A stretch of 26,031 bases of DNA, taken from NCBI RefSeq assembly GCF_000428785.1, contig NZ_AUAP01000026.1, forward strand, positions 1 to 26,031, given 5' to 3'. The DNA is from Conchiformibius kuhniae DSM 17694 (GTDB lineage: Bacteria; Pseudomonadota; Gammaproteobacteria; Burkholderiales; Neisseriaceae). Below are positions 15,523 to 22,819 of this stretch, piece by piece (within the stretch, counting starts at the first letter, position 1; each line of letters starts with the position of its first letter). Both the position numbers and the translations under genes were made by a program. Below the pieces are notes generated by a model. The model was not told the origin of the DNA and ran no database searches. It saw nothing but the letters and a program-made list of their open reading frames with translations.

Positions 15523-17277
15523 TTATTGTACTTGGTCTCCCTGATGCACGCCAAATGCACCGTTCCAACCGTCATACTTCTCACCCTCCTTGCCAAAGAA
15601 GACACCCACAGCCGTTGCGGCATTTTTACCGAAGAACCCGCCTTGGCTGATGATGCCTTTCTCATCACCGTAGAAGGTATTGCCTTTGATGTCTGCACCA
15701 AATTCCAACACTTTCGGCAGGTCAGGATTGTCTGCATCTTTCCAATCCAACTGTGGCTTGATGCTGACATCCAAGCGTTTGTTGGCAAAATCCACAACGG
15801 CACGTGCAGATTTGTCGTTAGGGTCGAAAGAGAATGGATTACGATACTCGCCACTACCTTTATACGTTGTTGTCGAATCACCGGCATAGTTGTACTTCAG
15901 GCTCGGCAGTTCCGCCACAGGCGTTTCCTTACCTTGTACAAACAAGGTGCCTACGCCGTTATCGCTGTACACCCCCCAACGCACGGAACCTTCGTTTTCA
16001 CCCAGTTTACCCCGTCCGATAAAACCGTTGCCGGTATGTTTGCCGGACGTGATATCCCTCGCGTATACTTTCCTGCCGGTAACACCAGCATCGTCATTAC
16101 CCAACAAACGGATTGTTTTATCACCAATCTTGATTCTGTCGATACGACTGGAATCTACAGGCTTGGCAGCAGTTTCATGGTTGGCATGGGTAACGGCAAA
16201 TACGCCACCTTGCAGCTTCGTGGCATCTGGGGCAGTACCAGCAGGTGTCTCGACAAAGGTTTTTTTCAACTCTGAAACAAGCCGTTCCGTGCGGGTTGCC
16301 GGTGCGCCGGGTGCGGTAGATGTGCCACCGCCATTCGAAGTATCAGGCTTCGGAGCTTTCGGCTCTTCGGGCTTATTCGGAGTTTTCGGCTCTTCGGGCT
16401 TATTCGGAACTTTCGGCTCTTCAGGCTTATTCGGAGTTTTCGGCTCTTCGGGCTTATTCGGAGTTTTCGGCTCTTCGGGCTTATTCGGAGCTTTCGGCTC
16501 TTCAGGCTTCGGAGCTTTCGGCTCTTCAGGCTTCGGAGCTTTCGGCTCTTCAGGCTTCGGAGCTTTCGGCTCTTCGGGCTTCGGAGTTACTCCGTTGCCA
16601 TTGGCTTTTGCTTGTGCAGCCGCCAGTTTTGCTTCAGTTGCTGCTAAATCTGCTTGGTTTTTGGCTTTTGTCGCTTCTTCCTGCGCTTTTTTGGCTGCAA
16701 CTTCGGCAGTTTTGGCAGCTTTTTGAGCTTCTTCCGCTAAACTTTTGGCTTTTACGGCGTTGTCAGCTTCAATTTTAGCTTTGTCTGCCAAGCGTTTGGC
16801 TTCTTTGGCTGCTTCTTGAGCATCTTTTGCAGCCTCTTGCGCCTGTTTGGCTTTGGCGGCAACATCGGCAAGGTTGCTGCTTGCCCGTTCTGCCACTTCG
16901 CGTTTGGCGGCTTCCGCTTCGCGCTTCATTGCTTCGGCTTCGCGCTTGGCGGTTTCGGCGGCGGTTTTGGCTTTTTCCGCTTCGCGTTTCATTGCTTCGG
17001 CACCGGCTTTTGCGGTTTCGGCGGCGGTCTTCGCAGCTTCCGCTTCACGCGTCATCGCTTCGGCTTTCGCCGTTGCCGCTTCAACGGCTTTTTGCGCTTC
17101 ATGCACTTTGGCTGCTGCCGCTTCGGCTGCGGTTTTTGCCGCTTCCGTTTGTTTTTTCGCTGCGTTAATGACCTCCTGTTTGTCGTTTGCATTCAGCCGT
17201 CCGTCTCCGGTAGTGCTGCATGCCGACAGTGCCAGCAGGCTGCTCACCAGCAGAATGTTTAAATTTAACTTCTTCAT
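15523..17277 (-). CDS. Slam-dependent-type surface lipoprotein 2, stalked
   Basis: A 584-residue lipoprotein. The signal peptide ends in LSAC with Cys20 as the lipidation site. Residues about 30-235 form a long Ala/Lys/Glu helical stalk with repeated AETAKREAEAMKREAE-type units. Residues about 233-309 are nine proline-rich repeats (KPEEPKAP and NKPEEPKxP). The C-terminal 240 residues are beta-rich and end with GGFFGKNAATAVGVFFGKEG, the TbpB/FHbp-like barrel signature. The architecture parallels lipoprotein 1, so Slam-mediated surface display is inferred, though no Slam gene is adjacent. The ATG at 17277 follows AAGGAA with a 7-base gap. A Fur-box-like sequence overlaps the promoter, pointing to iron-limited expression. 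The ligand is unknown; haem, transferrin-like or host-protein binding are possibilities. Confidence 0.86.
   Translation of the reverse strand: MKKLNLNILLVSSLLALSACSTTGDGRLNANDKQEVINAAKKQTEAAKTAAEAAAAKVHEAQKAVEAATAKAEAMTREAEAAKTAAETAKAGAEAMKREAEKAKTAAETAKREAEAMKREAEAAKREVAERASSNLADVAAKAKQAQEAAKDAQEAAKEAKRLADKAKIEADNAVKAKSLAEEAQKAAKTAEVAAKKAQEEATKAKNQADLAATEAKLAAAQAKANGNGVTPKPEEPKAPKPEEPKAPKPEEPKAPKPEEPKAPNKPEEPKTPNKPEEPKTPNKPEEPKVPNKPEEPKTPNKPEEPKAPKPDTSNGGGTSTAPGAPATRTERLVSELKKTFVETPAGTAPDATKLQGGVFAVTHANHETAAKPVDSSRIDRIKIGDKTIRLLGNDDAGVTGRKVYARDITSGKHTGNGFIGRGKLGENEGSVRWGVYSDNGVGTLFVQGKETPVAELPSLKYNYAGDSTTTYKGSGEYRNPFSFDPNDKSARAVVDFANKRLDVSIKPQLDWKDADNPDLPKVLEFGADIKGNTFYGDEKGIISQGGFFGKNAATAVGVFFGKEGEKYDGWNGAFGVHQGDQVQ
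16351..16581 (-). repeat. In-frame proline-rich tandem repeats
   Basis: Inside the lipoprotein 2 gene: four 24-bp units (KPEEPKAP) and five 27-bp units (NKPEEPKxP, x being T, T, V, T, A), together exactly 231 bp. All units are multiples of three, so gain or loss keeps the frame and changes only the length of the spacer between stalk and barrel. Confidence 0.93.
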
Positions 17278-17600
17278 ACCAAGTTCCTTGTTGTGCTGCA
17301 CACGCACGGCGGCACAAAACGCGGTGCGTGTGCCGTTAATCGGGCATTGCTGCCCGTCAAACCTTGCGTGTACGGCGTGCCGCACACGCAACCGCATGAC
17401 GGCAGAAACCTCCGTACCACCATCAGGCATGGCGGCGCGTTTGTATGCGCCCGTCCGCCAATGCGGCGTACACATGCCTGTAAAAAGTAAACATTGGATT
17501 TGTCTGCATTTTTGCCCGACATTTGGCGGATTGGCGCGCCAAGCCGCTCCGCCATGCCCCGATGATGGCGCGTTCCGTTTCCCGCCGCCACGATGGCTCG
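17278..17600 (-). other. Long structured 5' leader of lipoprotein 2
   Basis: About 320 bases lie between the predicted transcription start (near 17596) and the ATG at 17277. Three hairpins are visible close to the start codon: GCACACGCAC/GTGCGTGTGC (17298-17307 with 17324-17333), CGGGCA/TGCCCG (17341-17346 with 17351-17356) and TTGCGTGT/ACACGCAA (17364-17371 with 17384-17391). Arms of the first and third can also pair with each other, so alternative folds are possible. No convincing gene is present here. Confidence 0.5.
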
Positions 17601-17602
17601 GC

Positions 17603-17631
17603 ATTATAAACACAATAAAAATTATTATCAA
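17603..17631 (-). promoter_or_regulatory. Promoter of lipoprotein 2 with Fur-box-like operator
   Basis: On the minus strand TTGATA (17631-17626) and TATAAT (17608-17603) are 17 bases apart, a near-consensus sigma-70 promoter. Overlapping the -35 and spacer, TGATAAT-A-ATTTTTA (17630-17616) matches the Fur 7-1-7 inverted repeat (TGATAAT-N-ATTATCA) at 12 of 14 positions. Fur bound here would block RNA polymerase. Confidence 0.65.
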
Positions 17632-17773
17632 TTAGATTTATCGGCATATAGAGTGGACTTTCAGAACAAAAACAAAAGCTGCTAAAATAACGCCCCCAAA
17701 ACGGCCATACCGCAGCTTTTGCTGCGGCAGCGTTTTCCAAAATTTTTGGTTTCAATTTCGAAAGGAAAGGCTT

Positions 17774-18427
17774 ATGAAAGAGCAACGCCGCACCAACACC
17801 TATATCCGCATCATCGATGCGAGCTTGCAATTGTTCAACGAACACGGCGAGCGCAACACCAGCACCAACCACATTGCCACCCATTTGGGCATCAGTCCGG
17901 GCAATCTGTATTACCATTTTGCCAATAAAGACGAAATCATCGTGCAATTGTTCCAGCGCTACAGTCAGGCGGTTTTGGACTATCTGAACACCGCGTCTTT
18001 GCCGGTGAATGTCGCCCAAGCGGTGGAATACATGAAAGGCGTGTATGAAATTATGTGGGAATACCGCTTTTTATTCAGCGATGTCAATACCCTGCTGGTA
18101 CGCAGCAGCGAGCTTTTGGGGCAGCACAACGATTTTACCCGCACCCGTGTGTCGCCGCTTTTGGTCAAGCTGCTGACGCAGATGCAGGATTCGGGCATGA
18201 TTGCCATCGATGAGCGCGGCAAGCAGGATTTGGCAATCAATATGTGGCTGCTGACCAAATACTGGTTTGATTTCGACAGCTCGATGCAGGGGCGCGCCAA
18301 AATCACCCATGCGGCGAAAAAACGCGGCATCTATCAAACTTTAACGCTGCTGCGCCCGTATTTGCAGGGCAAGCACGTGGCGGAGTTTGACGAAATCGCG
18401 GTGAAGTTGAGCCGGATTGCCGATTAA
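17774..18427 (+). CDS. TetR/AcrR-family transcriptional regulator
   Basis: The 217-residue product has an N-terminal TetR helix-turn-helix (about residues 8-55: RIIDASLQLFNEHG, TSTNHIATHLGISPGNLYYHFANKDEII) and an all-helical ligand-binding domain with many aromatic residues (EYMKGVYEIMWEYRFLFSD, YWFDFDSS). AAAGGAAAGG precedes the ATG. It is divergent from lipoprotein 2 and shares a 500-base intergenic region with it, so it could act on its own promoter or that gene, but no matching operator palindrome is obvious. It is not MtrR-like in its recognition helix by eye. The effector is unknown. Confidence 0.9.
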   Translation: MKEQRRTNTYIRIIDASLQLFNEHGERNTSTNHIATHLGISPGNLYYHFANKDEIIVQLFQRYSQAVLDYLNTASLPVNVAQAVEYMKGVYEIMWEYRFLFSDVNTLLVRSSELLGQHNDFTRTRVSPLLVKLLTQMQDSGMIAIDERGKQDLAINMWLLTKYWFDFDSSMQGRAKITHAAKKRGIYQTLTLLRPYLQGKHVAEFDEIAVKLSRIAD

Positions 18428-18432
18428 ACCGT

Positions 18433-19026
18433 CTATACGATGCACACGCCTTCTGCTGCCAAAAAATCCGCCAAGCGCAGCAGGGGCAAGCCTATCAGGG
18501 CGTTGGGGTCGCTGCTGTCGATGCGTTCGATTAGTGCCGAACCCAGCGCCTCGCTTTTTGCGCCGCCGGCGCAATACATGGCATCGGGTTCGCGCTGCAG
18601 GTAGCGGGCAACGGTGGCACGGTCGAAGCGGCGCATCTGCACCACGGTGGTGTCGGTGTGTTCGTGCAAACGCCCCGTCGCCGTGTTGAGCAGGCACACG
18701 GCACTGTAAAAGACGATGCTTTGTCCGGACAGGCTTTCCAGCATGGTTTGCGCCCGTTCGGGGGTCATGGGTTTGCCCAATTGCCGCCCGCCGCTCCATG
18801 CCACTTGGTCCGCACCGATAATCAGGCAGGCGGGAAAACGCGCCGCCAAAGAACGGGCTTTGCCCGCCGCCAAACGCCGTGCGGTACCGGCTGCCGCCTC
18901 GCCCGCAAGCGGGGTTTCGTCATATTCGGGGGCAGCGCATTCAAACGGCAAGCCCCATGTTTGCAATTGCTTGCGCCGAAACGTTGAAGTTGATGCCAAA
19001 ACCACAGGCAAAGCGGTTGCCGCCAT
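18433..19026 (-). CDS. Maf-family nucleotide pyrophosphatase
   Basis: Hydrolyses modified or non-canonical nucleoside triphosphates to monophosphates. Family features: LASTSTFRRKQL near the N-terminus (the P-loop-like S-x-S-x-x-R), EYDETPL, LIIGADQVAW with the catalytic Asp, GKPMTPERAQTMLESLSGQ, and the C-terminal SSDPNALIGLPL. The QVAW variant and overall look place it near the YceF (7-methyl-GTP) subgroup. The ATG at 19026 (197 residues) has CAGGAG eight bases upstream; the frame extends to 19065 without a better site. It is divergent from yceD, a gene neighbourhood also known in other proteobacteria, and converges with the TetR gene (5 bases apart). Confidence 0.93.
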   Translation of the reverse strand: MAATALPVVLASTSTFRRKQLQTWGLPFECAAPEYDETPLAGEAAAGTARRLAAGKARSLAARFPACLIIGADQVAWSGGRQLGKPMTPERAQTMLESLSGQSIVFYSAVCLLNTATGRLHEHTDTTVVQMRRFDRATVARYLQREPDAMYCAGGAKSEALGSALIERIDSSDPNALIGLPLLRLADFLAAEGVCIV

Positions 19027-19047
19027 CTGCAAAACTCCTGAAAAATA

Positions 19048-19076
19048 TTGACTGCAAAAGCACAAAATTATATCAT
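19048..19076 (+). promoter_or_regulatory. Promoter of yceD-rpmF
   Basis: TTGACT (19048-19053) and TATCAT (19071-19076) with a 17-base spacer, five of six matches in each hexamer. The expected transcript start near 19083 is only about three bases before the yceD ATG. Confidence 0.6.
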
Positions 19077-19085
19077 GTCGGGTTT

Positions 19086-19586
19086 ATGTCAAACCGTATT
19101 TTGATTGACCCGCACACTTTTGCGCGGCAGAAAGAACGCATCGGCGGCACGGTGTCGCCCGCAGATTTGCACGAACGGACGCATTCGCCCGATTTGGCGG
19201 ATTTGTCGGCAACGCTGGCGTACAGTCTGCAAGGCGGTACGGACGCGCTGCAACGCCCGTTTTTGCAACTGCATTTGCACGGCACGCTGCCTGTGTATTG
19301 CCAACGCTGCATGCAGCCGATGGATTTTGTGGTGGACGAAAACGTGCGGATTGTGCTGTTTGCCGATGAGCAGGCACTGGATTGCGCGATGCTTGCCGAT
19401 GAAACGCTGGAAGGCATGGTTGCGGCAGACGAAACGGACGTGTACACGCTGCTGGAAGACCAGTTGCTGATGGCTTTGCCTTTTTCGCCCAAACACGGTG
19501 AAGATTGCCAAAACGGCCGTTTTGCAGACGCTTTGCGGCGTCCCAATCCGTTTGCGGTGCTGGCAGGTTTGCAAAAGACGGATTAA
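19086..19586 (+). CDS. yceD: YceD family (DUF177) protein
   Basis: A 166-residue protein, nearly always encoded next to rpmF. It has the family Cys motif YCQRCMQPM near residue 77, an acidic middle region, and the conserved C-terminal end C...RPNPFAVLAGLQK. In plants and bacteria the family has been linked to 23S rRNA accumulation; the precise biochemical role is not established. The ATG at 19086 is the only in-frame start that fits the family start and has no clear ribosome site, which agrees with a nearly leaderless transcript from the promoter just upstream. rpmF follows after 25 bases. Confidence 0.93.
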   Translation: MSNRILIDPHTFARQKERIGGTVSPADLHERTHSPDLADLSATLAYSLQGGTDALQRPFLQLHLHGTLPVYCQRCMQPMDFVVDENVRIVLFADEQALDCAMLADETLEGMVAADETDVYTLLEDQLLMALPFSPKHGEDCQNGRFADALRRPNPFAVLAGLQKTD

Positions 19587-19611
19587 TTTTTCATTTTTTC
19601 AGGAGCTTGAA

Positions 19612-19791
19612 ATGGCTGTTCAACAAAACAAAAAATCCCCTTCGCGGCGCGGTATGCACCGTTCGCACGATGCTTTGACCGCACCGGCATTGTCCATCGA
19701 CCCCGCCACCGGCGAGGTACACCGTCCGCACCACATTTCGCCCAACGGCATGTATCGCGGCCGTAAGGTTGCCAAAGCCAAAGGCGAATAA
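19612..19791 (+). CDS. rpmF: 50S ribosomal protein L32
   Basis: The 59-residue ribosomal protein begins with the standard MAVQQNKKSPSRRGMHRSHD and ends in a basic tail (GRKVAKAKGE). It lacks Cys residues, so it is the zinc-free form. AGGAG lies six bases before the ATG. It is in an operon with yceD. A terminator follows at once; the plsX and fabH genes that follow rpmF in many proteobacteria are absent here. Confidence 0.97.
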   Translation: MAVQQNKKSPSRRGMHRSHDALTAPALSIDPATGEVHRPHHISPNGMYRGRKVAKAKGE

Positions 19792-19814
19792 GGTTTCCGC
19801 CCACAGGCAAGCAT

Positions 19815-19852
19815 AAAAATACCGACAGTTTTCAAGGCTGTCGGTATTTTTT
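19815..19852. terminator. Bidirectional terminator between rpmF and hemL
   Basis: A 14-base-pair stem including A and T runs on both sides (19815-19828 with 19838-19851) and a nine-base loop. It has T tails on both strands and serves the convergent genes rpmF and hemL. Confidence 0.9.
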
Positions 19853-19854
19853 GT

Positions 19855-21135
19855 TTATGCCATTCGGGCAAACACGCTTTTTGCGGCGGCTACGGTGTCG
19901 TCAATCAGCTCGGGCGTGTGCGCTGCCGACATAAAGCAGGCTTCGTAGGCGGAGGGCCCGAATGCCACGCCCCGCGCCAGCATGCCGTGGAAAAAGGTTT
20001 TGAAGGCATCGGTGTTTGATGCCGTCATATCGGCATAACTTTGCGGGATTTGTTCGGCAAAATACAGCCCGAACATGCCGCCGACAAAATCCGCACAAAA
20101 CGGCACACCCGCTTCGGCGGCTGCCTGCGTCAAACCCTGCGTCAAACGGGCACACAAGTCGGCAAGGTTTTCATAAAAACCTTCGCGCTGAATGATTTGC
20201 AGCGTTTTCAAACCCGCCGCCACCGCTACCGGATTGCCCGACAGCGTGCCTGCCTGATACACGCCGCCGAGCGGGGAAATGCATTCCATGATTTCGCGTT
20301 TGCCGCCGAATGCCGCCAAAGGCATGCCGCCGCCGATGACTTTTCCCATTGTGGTCAAATCGGGCGTGATGCCGTGCAGCGACTGCGCTCCGCCCAAAGC
20401 GGCGCGGAAACCCGTCATCACTTCGTCATAAATCAATACCGCGCCGTGTTCGGCGGTGAGGCGGCGCAGCGTTTGCACAAATTCGGCGGACGGTTTCACC
20501 AAATTCATATTCCCCGCAATCGGTTCCCAAATCACGCAGGCGGTTTGTGCGCCCTGTGCGGCGAAATAGGCTTCCAGCGCGGCGGTGTCGTTGTAGGGCA
20601 GAACGGCGGTGTGGGCGGTAAAGTCGGCGGGTACGCCTGCGGAACTGGGATGGCCGAAGGTGAGCAGTCCGCTTCCCGCTTTCACCAGCAGGCTGTCCGA
20701 ATGGCCGTGATAACAGCCCTCAAACTTGACGATTTTGTCGCGCCCCGTGTAGCCGCGTGCCAAACGAATCGCCGACATGGTGGCTTCTGTGCCGGAGCTG
20801 ACCAAGCGCAGCCGTTCCACGCCGGGGACGATTTTGGCGATTTCTTCGGCGATGACGATTTCCGCTTCGGTGGGCGCACCGAAGGACAAACCGCCCGCCG
20901 CCGCTTCGCGCACGGCTTCAATCACTTCGGGGTGGGCGTGGCCGACAATCGCCGGCCCCCACGAGCCGACATAATCGGTGTAACGCGTGCCGTCTTCGTC
21001 CCACACAAACGCGCCTGCGGCGCGGCGGATAAAGCGCGGCGTGCCGCCCACGCTGCCAAAGGCGCGGACGGGGGAGTTTACGCCGCCCGGAATGATTTGC
21101 TTGGCACGGTCAAAAAGTTGCTGGTTGCGGGTCAT
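19855..21135 (-). CDS. hemL: Glutamate-1-semialdehyde 2,1-aminomutase
   Basis: PLP enzyme of 426 residues that converts glutamate-1-semialdehyde to 5-aminolevulinate in haem biosynthesis. Signatures: QQLFDRAKQIIPGGVNSPVRAF at the N-terminus, YTDYVGSWGPAIVGH, VSSGTEATMSAIRLARGYTGR, FEGCYHGHSD, LIYDEVMTGFR, and the PLP-lysine motif TTMGKVIGGGMPLAAFGG. AAGGA lies 7 bases before the ATG at 21135. That ATG overlaps the stop of kptA (ATGA), so translation is probably coupled. The stop lies at the edge of the bidirectional terminator, making this the last gene of the leftward cluster. Confidence 0.97.
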   Translation of the reverse strand: MTRNQQLFDRAKQIIPGGVNSPVRAFGSVGGTPRFIRRAAGAFVWDEDGTRYTDYVGSWGPAIVGHAHPEVIEAVREAAAGGLSFGAPTEAEIVIAEEIAKIVPGVERLRLVSSGTEATMSAIRLARGYTGRDKIVKFEGCYHGHSDSLLVKAGSGLLTFGHPSSAGVPADFTAHTAVLPYNDTAALEAYFAAQGAQTACVIWEPIAGNMNLVKPSAEFVQTLRRLTAEHGAVLIYDEVMTGFRAALGGAQSLHGITPDLTTMGKVIGGGMPLAAFGGKREIMECISPLGGVYQAGTLSGNPVAVAAGLKTLQIIQREGFYENLADLCARLTQGLTQAAAEAGVPFCADFVGGMFGLYFAEQIPQSYADMTASNTDAFKTFFHGMLARGVAFGPSAYEACFMSAAHTPELIDDTVAAAKSVFARMA

Positions 21136-21671
21136 GGAAAATCCTTCAGAAAATCGGGCGGTACGCCATCGGCAAGCCACACGCCGTTGTCGGCGCGGTA
21201 GAAAACATACCCTGCCGAACGCATCGCCGCCGCATCAACGCGCAGCACCACGGCTTTGCCGCGCCGTTGTCCCACTTTTACCGCCATATCGTAATCGTCC
21301 GACAAATGCACATGATGGCGCGTGCCCGCCCGCAAACCCTGCGCCCGAATCGCCGGCAAAAAACGCGCCACCGTACCGTGAAACAACACGGGCGGCGGCT
21401 CGCAAACGCGGTGGGCGATGGCAATCTGCGGTGCAGAATGTCCCTGCGCGGCGCGAATGCGTCCGCCCTGTAGGGTAAAACGCTGCTTGTCGTTGTTAGC
21501 GACCACCCCGCGCAAACGGGCTTCGGAGAACACCCTGCCGTGCGCCGCCGCCAAACGCAGCAAATCCGCCACTTGCACCCAACCCTGCGTGTCCGGCGTC
21601 AAACCGATGCTGTCGGGGCGGTGGCGCAACACATAGCTTAAAAATTTGCTGATTTGCGTGTCGTCCATCAT
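21132..21671 (-). CDS. kptA: RNA 2'-phosphotransferase (Tpt1/KptA)
   Basis: Transfers an internal RNA 2'-phosphate to NAD+, giving ADP-ribose 1'',2''-cyclic phosphate. In fungi it completes tRNA splicing; in bacteria the natural substrate is unclear. Visible family motifs: SKFLSYVLRHRPDSIGL with the Arg-His pair, the winged-helix-like middle (LLRLAAAHGRVFSEARLRGVV), LFHGT, LRAGTRHHVHLS, and GYVFYRADNGVWLADGVPPDFL. Length of 179 residues is normal. Adjacent ATG codons at 21671 and 21668 are both possible starts; the ribosome site is weak. The gene is 28 bases after the nitronate monooxygenase gene and overlaps hemL. Confidence 0.93.
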   Translation of the reverse strand: MMDDTQISKFLSYVLRHRPDSIGLTPDTQGWVQVADLLRLAAAHGRVFSEARLRGVVANNDKQRFTLQGGRIRAAQGHSAPQIAIAHRVCEPPPVLFHGTVARFLPAIRAQGLRAGTRHHVHLSDDYDMAVKVGQRRGKAVVLRVDAAAMRSAGYVFYRADNGVWLADGVPPDFLKDFP

Positions 21672-21699
21672 TTGTCCGTCAGGCGCACAATCGGGAACA

Positions 21700-22767
21700 T
21701 TACGCGCTTTCTTTGCCAATGGCGGCAAAGTATTCCTGTTCGAGCGCGTCAATCAGTTGGGCGGCGGTCATGTCGCGGCACAATCCGACACCGCGCCCCG
21801 CCCACAATGCCATGTATTCGGCATCGCCGTGTTCTTCGGCATCGCGGCGCAGGGGCAGGGTGTAGGCATTTTGCAGGGGATAGGCGGCGACGTGTTGTTC
21901 GTACATCATGTTTTCGCGCACAAAGCGGTTGATGAGTACCCGTCCGGTGCGTCCGGTAAACAGTTTGGTGTGTCCGGTAACGGCACGGCGGGTGTCAAAC
22001 AGCATGTTGCGGTATTGGCGGGGAATGCCCGCTTCGCGGGTGCTTAAAAACGCCGTGCCCATCTGTACGGCTTCCGCACCGAGGTTTTGGGCGGTGGCGA
22101 TGGCTTGTCCGGTCATCAGTCCGCCCGCCGCCCACAGGGGAATGCGCACGCTTTGGCGGCATTGGGTCATCAAAGGCTGCAAGCCCATCGGTTGGGCGAC
22201 GTATTGTTCGGTAAAACCGCCGCGATGTCCGCCCGCATCGCTGCCCTGCACGCACACGGCATCGGCACCGATGTCTTCCCAGTGTTTGGCTTCGTCAACG
22301 TGGTTGGCGGTACCGACAATGGCAATGCCGCGCTCTTTCAGGGCTTTGATGTGTTCGCTTTGCAGCAGCCCGAAGGCAAACGACGCCACCGCAGGAGCAA
22401 GCGCCAACACGGTTTCCAACTGGTCTTCAAACACGGGCATGGGGTGCTGCTGTTTGGGCAGGGGCTGGCCGCGTTTGTGGTAGATATCGGCAAGCCAGCG
22501 CGGAATCGGGTCGGCAATCTGATTGGGCTGTTCGCGAAAGTTGTGGACGAACAGGTTGATGCCGAACGGTTTGTCGGTTTGTTGGCGCACCGCTTGGGCG
22601 TGTGCCGAAATGGCATCGGGGGGCATTTCGCCCGCCCCGATGAAGCCGAGTGCGCCGGCTTTGCCCACCGCCGCCACCAATTCGGGTGTGGTAATCCCGC
22701 CCGACATCGGGGCTTGTACCACAGGCAGACGCAGATTAAATTTTTCTATCAAAGACGGGGCGGTCAT
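21700..22767 (-). CDS. Nitronate monooxygenase (NMO/2-nitropropane dioxygenase family)
   Basis: FMN-dependent TIM-barrel oxygenase of 355 residues that detoxifies alkyl nitronates such as propionate 3-nitronate. Family blocks: VVQAPMSGGITTPELVAAV at the N-terminus, GFIGAGE, GINLFV, VVGTANHVDEAKHWEDIGADAVCVQGSDAGGHRG-type text (given here in parts) with the conserved His near QGSDAGGH, PLWAAGGLMTG, and AVQMGTAFLSTREA for phosphate binding. GGAG lies 11 bases before the ATG. It follows ruvC after 52 bases and leads kptA and hemL. It could also be an enoyl-ACP reductase FabK-like protein, but the motif set fits nitronate monooxygenase better. Confidence 0.88.
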   Translation of the reverse strand: MTAPSLIEKFNLRLPVVQAPMSGGITTPELVAAVGKAGALGFIGAGEMPPDAISAHAQAVRQQTDKPFGINLFVHNFREQPNQIADPIPRWLADIYHKRGQPLPKQQHPMPVFEDQLETVLALAPAVASFAFGLLQSEHIKALKERGIAIVGTANHVDEAKHWEDIGADAVCVQGSDAGGHRGGFTEQYVAQPMGLQPLMTQCRQSVRIPLWAAGGLMTGQAIATAQNLGAEAVQMGTAFLSTREAGIPRQYRNMLFDTRRAVTGHTKLFTGRTGRVLINRFVRENMMYEQHVAAYPLQNAYTLPLRRDAEEHGDAEYMALWAGRGVGLCRDMTAAQLIDALEQEYFAAIGKESA

Positions 22768-22819
22768 GAGACGGTTTCTCCGAAAAATTTCTTGATGGGC
22801 GCATTTTAATGGAAAACGG

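Noticed and set aside
16351..16581. Regular 24-27-bp direct repeats resembling a CRISPR array
   Set aside because: They are continuous in-frame coding repeats for KPEEPKxP with no unique spacers and no cas genes nearby.
17274..17591. 105-codon minus-strand ORF in the lipoprotein 2 leader
   Set aside because: Composition is irregular, no ribosome site is present, and the hairpin-rich DNA explains the open frame.
17646..17666. Correia-type repeat end (TATAGAGTGGACTTT)
   Set aside because: Only partly like the Correia end, with no matching inverted end within 200 bases.
21380..21396. Second parS site (CGTGAAACA)
   Set aside because: Only the right half matches and it lies within the kptA coding sequence.
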